Shown: piece after piece, positions 27,608 through 35,058 of the stretch
How the letters are laid out: every line of letters begins with the position of its first letter
Numbering within the stretch: the first letter of the stretch is position 1
Assembly (NCBI RefSeq): GCF_009856415.1
Contig: NZ_WMEZ01000001.1
Location: 682,001 to 746,000 of the forward strand
Direction: 5' to 3'
DNA from: Halobacillus litoralis
GTDB lineage: Bacteria > Bacillota > Bacilli > Bacillales > Halobacillaceae
Length of the DNA: 64,000 nucleotides
Made by a program: the position numbers and the translations under genes
The notes under the pieces: generated by a model
Databases searched by the model: none
Told to the model about the DNA's origin: nothing
The model's input: the letters and a program-made list of their open reading frames with translations, nothing else

Positions 27608-27853
27608 TTAATATTGTTGATGACGGGCTTCGTCCTTAATTTCATCACGCATAGCTTCTAACGATTGATTTCTTCGCTTGTTTTTCTTTTCGATATTTCT
27701 CTTTTCTTCTTCTGTAGCAAACCTCATAGCATCATGAGATTCTTCAATGTTTTCAATCGTGTTAGTCACTTTTTCTTGAAGACGATCGACGTTATCTGCG
27801 CGATTGTCAGGATTTGGTTTTTGGTTCGCCATGTGCTGTTGTTTATGGGACAT
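27608..27853 (-). CDS. tlp: Small acid-soluble spore protein Tlp
   Basis: An 81-residue Tlp-family spore protein. NPDNRADNVDRLQEKVTNTI and NIEESHDAMRFA match the conserved core, followed by a Lys/Arg/Glu-rich helix. Tlp accumulates in the spore core. The frame opens at 27898, but AGGAGG lies nine bases before the ATG at 27853, so that start is used. In B. subtilis tlp also lies between the yneN and yneP homologues; here a large AAA gene separates tlp from yneP. Confidence 0.9.
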   Translation of the reverse strand: MSHKQQHMANQKPNPDNRADNVDRLQEKVTNTIENIEESHDAMRFATEEEKRNIEKKNKRRNQSLEAMRDEIKDEARHQQY

Positions 27854-27935
27854 GTTCGTACCCCTCCTGTAAATTTCAATGGACCCTTGATGAGTCATCT
27901 CTTACTTTTCCCAGGAAGGAGACGAATTATGAAAA

Positions 27936-27963
27936 GAAAAAGGAAGGACTGTGCACCTTCCCT
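27936..27963 (-). terminator. Probable terminator of the FbpB-like gene
   Basis: On the minus strand GGAAGG (27961-27956) pairs with 27947-27942 around an eight-base loop and is followed by TTTTTC and TTTTC, about 35 bases past the small gene's stop. The plus-strand 17-codon frame here is a by-product of the hairpin. Confidence 0.6.
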
Positions 27964-27997
27964 CATGATTTGCACTATGTAAAAAACAAACCCCTCT

Positions 27998-28141
27998 TTA
28001 CGATGGGATTTGCTTCATACGCTCATTGTGACGCTTTTCAATCCGTTCATCGATTTGATCCAACAACTTTTGATCAGCTTTGATGGAGCGGATATTTTCT
28101 TTCACACGTTCTTCAAAAGATATGCTTTTGTGTTTTCTCAT
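27998..28141 (-). CDS. FbpB-family small basic protein
   Basis: A 47-residue basic protein beginning MRKHKSISFEERVKENIRS and ending near EKRHNERMKQIPS. The pattern of MRK, a Phe-Glu-Glu start, a central helix with Leu/Ile heptads and a final ERIEKRH matches the Fur-regulated basic protein (FbpB) family, which in B. subtilis cooperates with the sRNA FsrA in iron sparing. GGAGAG precedes the ATG. It lies 51 bases downstream of the ResA-like gene on the same strand. No clear Fur box is seen in the short upstream gap, so iron regulation is unproven here. Confidence 0.68.
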   Translation of the reverse strand: MRKHKSISFEERVKENIRSIKADQKLLDQIDERIEKRHNERMKQIPS

Positions 28142-28192
28142 GGATATCTCTCCTTTTATAGGTAGGATTTCCATGATTTGATAAAAATATTC

Positions 28193-28765
28193 CTAATTCA
28201 GCGCATCTTTCTTCTTTTCCATCATTTCGTAAGTCATCGGTCCAACAATTCTTGGTTCTTGTATAATGCCATCTGTACCGATGAAATAAGTAGTAGGGAT
28301 GGATAAGATTTGGTAGGTCTGATTGATCTCGAGTTCCGTGTCAAGCAGGATAGGAAATGTATAACCTCCGTCTTTGACAAACTGAGTAATATTCTCCTTT
28401 TTCTTCTCTGTTCCGGTCCCGTTAACAGCCAGAATAACCACTTCATCTCCATATTTTTCATGAAAGTCCTGCATTTCAGGCATTTCGTCGCGGCAAGGTG
28501 GACACCATGTGGCCCAATAATTGAGGAAAATTTTTTTCCCGCGATAATCAGAAAGCTTAACGGTCTCTCCGCTCAACGTCTCTAAGCTGAAATCCGGAGC
28601 CTTCTCACCTACTTTTAATCCATCGGGTGCATTAGGTGCAACCATCCCTGTTTCCTGAGTGGCGGAAGATTCTTGTTGTTCCCCCTCATCCTTTTCAGAA
28701 AAGGTTGTAAATATAATGAGCCCTAAAAGTATGACGAGGAAAGCCGTTGCCAACCATTGTTTCAT
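28193..28765 (-). CDS. yneN: Membrane-anchored thiol-disulfide oxidoreductase (ResA/YneN family)
   Basis: A 190-residue extracytoplasmic thioredoxin-fold protein. An N-terminal membrane anchor (about residues 4-21) is followed by a linker and an AhpC/TSA-type domain with the redox motif WCPPC (NYWATWCPPCRDE). A cis-proline region occurs in SIPTTYFIG. It probably reduces cell-surface disulfides such as apocytochrome c or spore proteins, fed by CcdA at 34 kb. The frame opens at 28828, but GGAGG lies eight bases before ATG 28765. It corresponds to B. subtilis YneN, located next to citB. Confidence 0.88.
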   Translation of the reverse strand: MKQWLATAFLVILLGLIIFTTFSEKDEGEQQESSATQETGMVAPNAPDGLKVGEKAPDFSLETLSGETVKLSDYRGKKIFLNYWATWCPPCRDEMPEMQDFHEKYGDEVVILAVNGTGTEKKKENITQFVKDGGYTFPILLDTELEINQTYQILSIPTTYFIGTDGIIQEPRIVGPMTYEMMEKKKDALN

Positions 28766-28911
28766 GTTGATAGCCTCCATCCATGATCCAAACGTTTCTG
28801 CTTTATGTATAAGAATAATGAAAACCATTTATGCTTGTAAAGCTTCAACGGAAAATGTAAGAGAATCGTTATTGATGTTTTTATTTTTTTATATATTTCG
28901 GAGTTGCTACT

Positions 28912-28956
28912 AAGTTTTAAGAGAGAGCATTAAGGAAGTATATAAACTTAAAACTT
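28912..28956. repeat. Ten-base inverted repeat between acnA and yneN
   Basis: AAGTTTTAAG (28912-28921) and CTTAAAACTT (28947-28956) are perfect inverted copies 25 bases apart, in the otherwise empty 28829-29010 gap. It could be a regulator site or mRNA stem; no role is assigned. Confidence 0.4.
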
Positions 28957-29014
28957 CTCTTTTCAGCAGTGATCTGTGCACATTTACGATTATCGAACAC
29001 TTCTTTTAAGGAGA

Positions 29015-29044
29015 ATAAAAAGATCGCCCTTTAAAAGGGCGATC
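29015..29044 (-). terminator. Terminator of acnA
   Basis: On the minus strand GATCGCCC (29044-29037) pairs with GGGCGATC (29029-29022) around an A/T loop and is followed by TTTTTATT, 14 bases past the aconitase stop. Confidence 0.85.
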
Positions 29045-29057
29045 CTCAGAAAGAAAT

Positions 29058-31763
29058 TTAGTTCAATTTGTTACGTAGAACCATTTGTAGAATACCACCG
29101 TGGCGGTAGTAATCAACTTCCACTTCACTGTCGAAGCGCGCGATCACTTCAAATTCTTTCTTATTGCCTTCTTCATCTGTAGATGTCACTTTGACTAGGT
29201 CACGCGGTTTAACATCTTCACCGACTTCGACATCAAATGTTTCACGGCCTGTCAAACCAAGAGACTCGATGCTGTCTTCAGGCTTGAACTGTAATGGAAG
29301 AACACCCATCATGACAAGGTTTGAACGGTGGATACGCTCGAAGCTTTCAGCGATGACCGTCTTAATTCCAAGAAGGTCTGTACCCTTGGCAGCCCAGTCA
29401 CGAGAGCTTCCCATCCCGTAATCATTACCTGCAATGACCATCAATGGTGTCTGGTCTTGTTGATATTTCATAGCCGCTGTATAGATCGGCATTACTTCTT
29501 CTGTCGGCCAGTAAGTGGTGAAACCACCTTCTGTACCCGGAGCTAACTGGTTACGGATACGAATATTCGCAAACGTACCGCGCATCATAACTTCATGGTT
29601 ACCACGACGGGAGCCGTAAGAGTTGAAGTTACGAGGGCTCACACCATTTTCTTGCAAGTACTCACCTGCAGGCATATCTTTTGGAATTGCACCTGCTGGA
29701 GAAATGTGATCTGTTGTTACGGAATCACCGAATTTACCGATCACACGCATGCCTTCTAATGGCTTAACCGTTTCCGGCTCACTGGAAAGCCCTTCGAAGA
29801 ACGGTGGGTTTTGAATGTATGTGGATTGGTCGTTCCAATCATACAATGGTTCATCCGTTGTTTCGATTTCATTCCATTTTTCATTTGAGTTGAATACATT
29901 TTCATACTCTTTACGGAAGATTTCAGGAGTAACAACACGGGAAATTTCTGATTTGATCTCTTCTTGAGAAGGCCAAATATCATCGAAATAAACGTCGTTT
30001 CCTTCAGTATCTTTTCCGATCGGATCATTTTTAAGGTCAATATCCACCGTACCTGCAAGTGCATAAGCAACCACTAATGGCGGAGAAGCCAGGTAGTTGG
30101 CTTTAACTAGAGGGTGGATACGGCCTTCGAAGTTACGGTTACCAGATAAGACAGATGAAGCTGTCAAATCACTGTCAGCAATCGCTTTTTCAATTTCCGG
30201 CAGTAACGGACCGGAGTTACCGATACATGTCGTACATCCATACCCAACAAGGTTGAATCCTAGATCGTTCAAATAAGTCATTAGACCTGAATCTTCAAGA
30301 TAGCGAGTAACGACCTTGGATCCTGGTGCCAATGAAGTTTTCACGTAATCAGGAACTTGCAACCCTTTTTCAATCGCTTTTTTAGCGACAAGGCCAGCCC
30401 CGAGCATAACGTGAGGGTTGGATGTGTTCGTACAAGAAGTAATGGCAGCAATCGCAAGAGCACCTGTCTTCATGACGGACTTGTCTCCATTATTGAACTT
30501 CACTTCAACTTCTTTGTCGAATTCAGTTTTATCCAAGCCAAAACCATGGTTACCTGCTGGACCTGTGATCGCCTTTTCAAATGATTCTTTCATTTGAGAA
30601 AGAGGGATCAAGTCTTGAGGACGTTTTGGTCCGGACAAGTTCGGCTCCAATTCACCGAGATCGATTTCAACCAGTGACGTAAATTCTGGATCCTCAAAGG
30701 ATGGATCATACCACAGGCTGTTTTTCTTGCAGTATTCTTCTACAAGCTTAATTTGCTCTTCGCTGCGTCCAGTAAGACGAAGGTACTCAAGAGACTCCCC
30801 ATCAACCGGGAAGAAACCACATGTCGCACCATATTCAGGAGCCATGTTGGAGATCGTCGCACGATCAGCCAAAGGCATTTCCTGCAATCCTGGGCCGAAG
30901 AATTCAACGAATTTACCAACTACATTTTGCTCACGAAGTTTTTGTGTGACTTTAAGCGCAAGGTCGGTAGCTGTTGTCCCTTGTGGGAAACTTCCGTTCA
31001 GTTTCACTCCGATGACCTCTGGAGCCGGGAAGTAAGACGGTTGGCCAAGCATACCAGCTTCTGCTTCGATACCGCCAACACCCCATCCAAGCACACCAAG
31101 ACCATTGATCATCGTTGTATGTGAGTCGGTTCCGACAAGTGTATCAGGATAAGTATCATAAGAGCCGTTCTCATTTTCTTTTGCGTGAACGACGTTTGCA
31201 ATGTATTCAAGGTTTACCTGGTGAACAATACCTGTTGCAGGTGGTACAGCACGGTAGTTATCGAACGCTTTTTGAGCCCAGTGTAAGAACTCATAACGCT
31301 CTTCATTTCGTTCAAATTCAAGCTCCATATTCACATTAAGAGCATCTGGTGTCCCATACTTGTCTACTTGTACAGAGTGGTCAATAACAAGATCAACTGG
31401 AACTTCCGGATTGATTTTGTCAGGGCTTCCTCCCATATCCACCATTGCTTTTCGAAGAGATGCCAGATCGACCACGGCCGGTACGCCGGTGAAGTCCTGC
31501 AAAATAACGCGGGAAGGCTTAAATGGAACATCTTCCCCTTTGGATTTCTCAGTTCCCCAGTTTGCTAGACTCTCGACATGATCATCGTTGATGACGCGTC
31601 CGTCGTGTTGACGTAAAAGAGATTCTAGTAGGATTCGGATGGAGAAAGGTAGACGGGAAATCTTACCATGTCCCGCATCTTCTAAGGCTTTCAAATCGTA
31701 ATAGTTGTACGTTTGGCCATTGAGTTCAAATTGTTTGCGAGCATTAAAAGCATTGCTAGCCAT
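29058..31763 (-). CDS. citB: Aconitate hydratase (aconitase A, CitB)
   Basis: A 901-residue aconitase of the IRP1-like AcnA class, converting citrate to isocitrate in the TCA cycle. The [4Fe-4S] ligands are in [11 protein letters not shown] (about residue 437) and [15 protein letters not shown] (about 503 and 506). The swivel domain carries [11 protein letters not shown]. In B. subtilis the apo-form binds iron-responsive-element RNA, and the protein type here is the same. The ATG is preceded by AGGGGG. The gene is monocistronic, with promoter and terminator visible. Confidence 0.97.
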   Translation of the reverse strand: MASNAFNARKQFELNGQTYNYYDLKALEDAGHGKISRLPFSIRILLESLLRQHDGRVINDDHVESLANWGTEKSKGEDVPFKPSRVILQDFTGVPAVVDLASLRKAMVDMGGSPDKINPEVPVDLVIDHSVQVDKYGTPDALNVNMELEFERNEERYEFLHWAQKAFDNYRAVPPATGIVHQVNLEYIANVVHAKENENGSYDTYPDTLVGTDSHTTMINGLGVLGWGVGGIEAEAGMLGQPSYFPAPEVIGVKLNGSFPQGTTATDLALKVTQKLREQNVVGKFVEFFGPGLQEMPLADRATISNMAPEYGATCGFFPVDGESLEYLRLTGRSEEQIKLVEEYCKKNSLWYDPSFEDPEFTSLVEIDLGELEPNLSGPKRPQDLIPLSQMKESFEKAITGPAGNHGFGLDKTEFDKEVEVKFNNGDKSVMKTGALAIAAITSCTNTSNPHVMLGAGLVAKKAIEKGLQVPDYVKTSLAPGSKVVTRYLEDSGLMTYLNDLGFNLVGYGCTTCIGNSGPLLPEIEKAIADSDLTASSVLSGNRNFEGRIHPLVKANYLASPPLVVAYALAGTVDIDLKNDPIGKDTEGNDVYFDDIWPSQEEIKSEISRVVTPEIFRKEYENVFNSNEKWNEIETTDEPLYDWNDQSTYIQNPPFFEGLSSEPETVKPLEGMRVIGKFGDSVTTDHISPAGAIPKDMPAGEYLQENGVSPRNFNSYGSRRGNHEVMMRGTFANIRIRNQLAPGTEGGFTTYWPTEEVMPIYTAAMKYQQDQTPLMVIAGNDYGMGSSRDWAAKGTDLLGIKTVIAESFERIHRSNLVMMGVLPLQFKPEDSIESLGLTGRETFDVEVGEDVKPRDLVKVTSTDEEGNKKEFEVIARFDSEVEVDYYRHGGILQMVLRNKLN

Positions 31764-31846
31764 ATTCCTTTTACCCCCTCATCAATATTCAATAGTGAAC
31801 CTTTTTTAGGTTTCACCATTCCCCAATTTCTTACATTTGTTCCCTT

Positions 31847-31874
31847 TGTATAAAACAAGTTCACAAATCTGCAA
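31847..31874 (-). promoter_or_regulatory. Putative citB promoter
   Basis: On the minus strand TTGCAG (31874-31869), a 16-base spacer and TATACA (31852-31847) lie about 85 bases before the citB start. No convincing CcpC dyad was found beside it. Confidence 0.5.
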
Positions 31875-31886
31875 TCCTTATTGTAA

Positions 31887-31901
31887 ATGAAAACGATTTA
31901 T
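31887..31901. promoter_or_regulatory. cre-like site upstream of citB
   Basis: ATGAAAACGATTTAT matches the cre consensus WTGNAANCGNWNNCW except at the conserved C near the end. It lies 13 bases upstream of the citB -35. B. subtilis citB is under carbon control, so CcpA binding is plausible but unproven. Confidence 0.35.
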
Positions 31902-32040
31902 AAGTAAAATGAATGACCACAAATTTTTCTGAATTCGATAAATTTTATACAAATATCTACAAAAACGCATGCTTGTATTTAAAGGATCAACCTTTTATAA
32001 TGAAATCAGAGAAGTCTAAGACAATGAAACAGGTGATAGT

Positions 32041-32469
32041 ATGTCAGGTGGATTTGCCCTATTTATCGTCGGGTGGATTGTCATCATGGTTGGTCTGATG
32101 AGCATTGGCGGTTTCTTTATGTTCCGCAAATTCCTGAAGCGCCTTCCTAAAGAGGACGGAAAATCAATTATTGATTGGGAAGAATATTATGTGGACAAGA
32201 CAAAACACATGTGGTCCGCAGAGCAAAAAGACTTGTTGGAAGAGTTGATCTCCCCCGTTCCTGAGCTTTTCCGCGATGTAGCAAGACAGAAAATTGCTGG
32301 ACGCATCGGAGAATTAGCCCTTCAGAAAAAGAAAAAGAAAATCACACAGGAAATTTTAATCGAGGGCTACATACGTGCCACCCCGAAGCGGGACCATAAG
32401 TTTCTCGTCAAAAAGTTAGAAGAGAAAAAAATAGATATGAGCCCTTACGATCCACTGATCGAACGTTAA
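32041..32469 (+). CDS. yneK: DUF2621 membrane protein YneK
   Basis: A 142-residue protein with one N-terminal transmembrane segment (FALFIVGWIVIMVGLMSIGG, about residues 5-24) and a basic cytoplasmic domain. It matches B. subtilis YneK (DUF2621) in length and position between the citB and ccdC homologues. Function unknown. AGGTG precedes the ATG. It converges on ccdC with a shared terminator. Confidence 0.85.
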   Translation: MSGGFALFIVGWIVIMVGLMSIGGFFMFRKFLKRLPKEDGKSIIDWEEYYVDKTKHMWSAEQKDLLEELISPVPELFRDVARQKIAGRIGELALQKKKKKITQEILIEGYIRATPKRDHKFLVKKLEEKKIDMSPYDPLIER

Positions 32470-32502
32470 AAAAAGGACCCGGCTTAAGCCAGGTCCTTTT
32501 TT
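32468..32502. terminator. Bidirectional terminator between yneK and ccdC
   Basis: AAAAGGACCCGGCTT and its near-perfect complement (32471-32499 core), with short A and T runs at each side. The ccdC stop codon lies inside the stem. Confidence 0.85.
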
Positions 32503-32966
32503 AGTTCCAACTTTTTCTCCAACTGTAAGTATTGTTTCAACATGGCAATCCGCCAGGTCATGATCATCCCGAATGCAAGCAGAAAGAACATTCCACTAGT
32601 CTCTCCGAAGGAAACATGCTGTCCTATAATGAGCTTGAAAACGACTCTCAAAATTAGGAGACCAAAAAGAATGAAGATAAAGGCCCTTGATGGCTTCAAG
32701 TAAATATCTCCATCCCTCACCTCAAATTTGGAAGTACGAATGAGAAAAACAGAAAAAATCACACCAATGAGCATAGCTTCAAATACCTGGTTCCATTCGA
32801 CTCTGAACACCGGAAATACAAACATGAGAGCTCCTGTGCTCATCATGAATGGTGGCAGAATGATCTTTTTTACACTTGCCGGTTTTTTTGCCGCTCGCAA
32901 CCGGACGAAAATCATCGCTGTAGCCATACCAGCAGCGACAATGGTACTCGCAATTAACCAAAACAT
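32484..32966 (-). CDS. ccdC: CcdC family membrane protein (YneJ)
   Basis: A 160-residue integral membrane protein with about five hydrophobic segments and a charged C-terminus (EKKLELKKDL). It corresponds to YneJ/CcdC, encoded with ccdA in Bacillus; its exact contribution to cytochrome c maturation is not established and in B. subtilis it is dispensable. It lies downstream of a decayed yneI and an orphan mrpB, so the original ccdA-yneI-yneJ operon has been altered here. Confidence 0.85.
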   Translation of the reverse strand: MFWLIASTIVAAGMATAMIFVRLRAAKKPASVKKIILPPFMMSTGALMFVFPVFRVEWNQVFEAMLIGVIFSVFLIRTSKFEVRDGDIYLKPSRAFIFILFGLLILRVVFKLIIGQHVSFGETSGMFFLLAFGMIMTWRIAMLKQYLQLEKKLELKKDLA

Positions 32967-32998
32967 AATGATTCACTCTTTCTACTCTGTCCTTAATA

Positions 32999-33148
32999 TC
33001 AGTTCAACACAAGATCAATGGCATCCAGGCCCTGAGTTCAAACAAAGGATTAAACCATGAAGTCTTTTGCTCCATATTCCAAAGCCTTTGTGGACGTTTT
33101 CTGTCGGCCCATAAATGAACACATGATGAGATCTGCTTCACCAGAAAC
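32999..33148 (-). pseudogene. yneI: Remnant of yneI (CheY-like response-regulator receiver gene, ccdB)
   Basis: Between mrpB and ccdC, the minus strand encodes VSGEADLIMCSFMGRQK, then TKALEYGAKDFMV and a stop. After a frame change come the codons for DAIDLVLN and a stop. These match the end of CheY-like YneI proteins (the IIMCSAMGQQ strand, the conserved AGAKDF segment with its expected KPF following, and the last helix). The N-terminal two-thirds, with the phospho-acceptor Asp, is missing, and at least one frameshift and a stop interrupt the rest. This is the position where B. subtilis carries intact yneI. Confidence 0.75.
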
Positions 33149-33166
33149 CTACCGAACCTCTTTTCT

Positions 33167-33595
33167 TTATTCCCGGTCGTAGGCAATGGTCAAAATAATC
33201 GTCATTGTTACCCCTACTACAGCAAGGTAAACACCGAGGTCGAACAAAAGGGCAGTAGCAAGTTCTGTCTTGCCTAGAATCGGCAGTTGAAAGTATGCGA
33301 ACGTTTGGGTAAGGAAAGGCGCGTCAAACACCATGCCACCAATCCCGGTTGCCGTTGCTACCATCAATCCAACAGGAATTAGAAAACGGAAATTGACGGG
33401 CAAGATCTTCTCCATCGCCTTACTTCCATAAGCCATATACATGAGGATGATTGCTGCAGCAGTCATTAAACCACCGATAAATCCTCCACCTGGAGCATTA
33501 TGGCCAGCAAAAAATAAATAAACGGAAAACCCTAGTAGGATAAAAGCTATAAGTGTGGTTGTTGTTCTTAATATAATATCGTTGGTCTGGGTCAT
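33167..33595 (-). CDS. mrpB: Orphan MrpB/MnhB-type Na+/H+ antiporter subunit
   Basis: A 142-residue membrane protein with four hydrophobic segments and the MnhB signature AGHNAPGGGFIGGLMTAAA and DLGVYLAVVGVTMTIIL. MrpB is normally one of six or seven subunits of the Mrp complex, which cannot function without MrpA and MrpD; none of those are nearby. AAAGGAG lies eight bases before the ATG and the frame is intact. It sits between ccdA and the yneI remnant, so its arrival may have displaced yneI. It may be a supplementary subunit, or have another role; both are inference. Confidence 0.85.
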   Translation of the reverse strand: MTQTNDIILRTTTTLIAFILLGFSVYLFFAGHNAPGGGFIGGLMTAAAIILMYMAYGSKAMEKILPVNFRFLIPVGLMVATATGIGGMVFDAPFLTQTFAYFQLPILGKTELATALLFDLGVYLAVVGVTMTIILTIAYDRE

Positions 33596-33660
33596 AAAAA
33601 AAGCTCCTTTATTTTTTCTCTAGTATCATCTTAATATAAATGCTCATTAAAATCCACGTC

Positions 33661-34362
33661 TTAGAACCCTTGAAAATCAAAGAGTCCGGCAAGGTAGGAA
33701 GTAAGCATGGTCATCCAGTCGAAATAGAGGGCGATTCCCACAACGATCATGATATACCCACCTACCTTTACAATACCCGCGCTGTGTCTTTTAATCCAAC
33801 TGAATTTGCCAATGAAGAAGGACAGGGCTAAGAATGGAACGGAAAATCCAAGAGAATAAGACACCATCATGACTAAGAAAAGTTCTGGAGAATCAGCGGC
33901 TAACGAAAGGACAGATGCTAGTATAGGACCTGTGCAAGGTGTCCAACCGAGTGAAAATGTAAGTCCGATGAGAAATGTGCCTATGTAACCAGAAGGTCTA
34001 TTCTTGAAAGTTATCTTCCGGTCTTTCATCAAAAAATTAAAATTAAATACGCCGATAATGACAAATCCGAAGAAAATAATCAAAATGGATCCTAGACGAC
34101 GAATCACGGAATCATATTGTATAAAAAACTGAGCAAAAAACGAACCTGAAAACCCTAAAATCAGAAAAATCGTCGTAAATCCTAATAAGAACAAAATGGT
34201 ATGGATCAAACTTGCTCTTTTCAGCATCCCATTGTCTTCTTTTAATTCATGTACACTCATCCCTGTAATATAGGAAAGGAATGCGGGGTACAAAGGAAAA
34301 ACACATGGGGATATAAACGATAAAAAACCTGCTCCGAAAGCAAGGAAAAGATTCACATCCAT
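33661..34362 (-). CDS. ccdA: Cytochrome c biogenesis thiol reductase CcdA
   Basis: A 233-residue DsbD-beta-type membrane protein with six transmembrane segments. Its redox cysteines are in SFISPCVFPLYPAF (TM1) and LGWTPCTGPILA (TM4). CcdA carries electrons from cytoplasmic thioredoxin to extracytoplasmic thiol proteins such as ResA and YneN for cytochrome c maturation and spore formation. It is the first gene of the ccdA-mrpB-(yneI remnant)-ccdC series. Confidence 0.95.
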   Translation of the reverse strand: MDVNLFLAFGAGFLSFISPCVFPLYPAFLSYITGMSVHELKEDNGMLKRASLIHTILFLLGFTTIFLILGFSGSFFAQFFIQYDSVIRRLGSILIIFFGFVIIGVFNFNFLMKDRKITFKNRPSGYIGTFLIGLTFSLGWTPCTGPILASVLSLAADSPELFLVMMVSYSLGFSVPFLALSFFIGKFSWIKRHSAGIVKVGGYIMIVVGIALYFDWMTMLTSYLAGLFDFQGF

Positions 34363-34463
34363 TCATTCATCACACCTTCATTCATAGTCGCCTCCTATTG
34401 TATCAGAGCTTCAGGCCTAACACGATGTTTATCTTGTGAACATCTAAAGAAGTTCTCATAGAG

Positions 34464-34495
34464 AAAGCCCTCTTTCATTCTAGAAAGAAGGCTTT
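34464..34495. terminator. Probable terminator of yneF
   Basis: AAAGCCCTCTTT (34464-34475) pairs with 34484-34495 with one mismatch, just after the yneF stop. The trailing T-run on the minus strand is short (TTTCTCT). Confidence 0.65.
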
Positions 34496-34501
34496 GTGTC
34501 A

Positions 34502-34726
34502 TTATTTCATTTGATTGTTCATTGAACGCATCATCTGATTGATTTTCTTCTGTGAAGGCTTTTGGCCCATCTGCATCATCAGTGTACGTAACATTTGTTC
34601 GTTGATTGGCGGGTTCTTTTTCAAATAATTCATCATGTACTTTCTTGCGATGAAGAAGCCTAGAGCTGCACCACCGACAAGAGTCAATAAAGCAATGATG
34701 ATGACCCATACGATCCCCAATGTCAT
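34502..34726 (-). CDS. yneF: UPF0154 membrane protein YneF
   Basis: A 74-residue protein with one N-terminal transmembrane helix ([20 protein letters not shown]) followed by the UPF0154 signature [20 protein letters not shown] and a basic C-terminal helix. Function unknown. The start at 34726 follows AAGGAGG by 11 bases; the open frame reaches 34759, but the upstream ATG lies before the ribosome-binding site. It lies between tkt and ccdA as in B. subtilis. Confidence 0.88.
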   Translation of the reverse strand: MTLGIVWVIIIALLTLVGGAALGFFIARKYMMNYLKKNPPINEQMLRTLMMQMGQKPSQKKINQMMRSMNNQMK

Positions 34727-34762
34727 GACTTCGTCTTCCTCCTTCGTGTTGTCTCCCATAAC

Positions 34763-34791
34763 AGTATAGTAAAACGTCCCCTAGAATACAA
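34763..34791 (-). promoter_or_regulatory. Putative sigma-A promoter of yneF
   Basis: On the minus strand TTGTAT (34791-34786), a 17-base spacer and TATACT (34768-34763). The rest of the gap to the tkt terminator (34792-35020) contains a second minus-strand TATAAT near 34935-34940 but no gene I can recognise. Confidence 0.6.
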
Positions 34792-35021
34792 TAGTCGTTT
34801 CAATATGACCGTAATCCAGAAGCTACTAAAAGAATTAACCGTCAATTAGTATGCAAAAGCGCTCCACATGAAAGAGGACCCCGTTTGCTAGGAACGATGA
34901 CCGTACCAGAGACAACAATCATTCTTATGCTTATTATATCACATAGAGCAGGGAAACCGAAAATGGTTGTCCCTACTTTTATTCCCCATTTTTGAGCTGA
35001 GATTTAAACGCTCAGTATAAA

Positions 35022-35052
35022 AAGAAGCTGCCTTAGGAACAGGCAGCTTCTT
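35022..35052 (-). terminator. Terminator of tkt
   Basis: AAGAAGCTGCCT (35022-35033) pairs perfectly with 35041-35052 around a seven-base loop, six bases past the tkt stop; the minus-strand tail is TTTTTATA. Confidence 0.9.
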
Positions 35053-35058
35053 CCTTGT

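Noticed and set aside
27930-27983. 17-codon plus-strand frame with AAGGAG upstream
   Set aside because: The sequence forms the terminator-like hairpin of the minus-strand FbpB-like gene; the peptide has no recognisable features.
33004-33186. 60-codon minus-strand frame overlapping the end of mrpB
   Set aside because: Its protein matches nothing. The neighbouring frame matches YneI in order, so this region is better read as a pseudogene.
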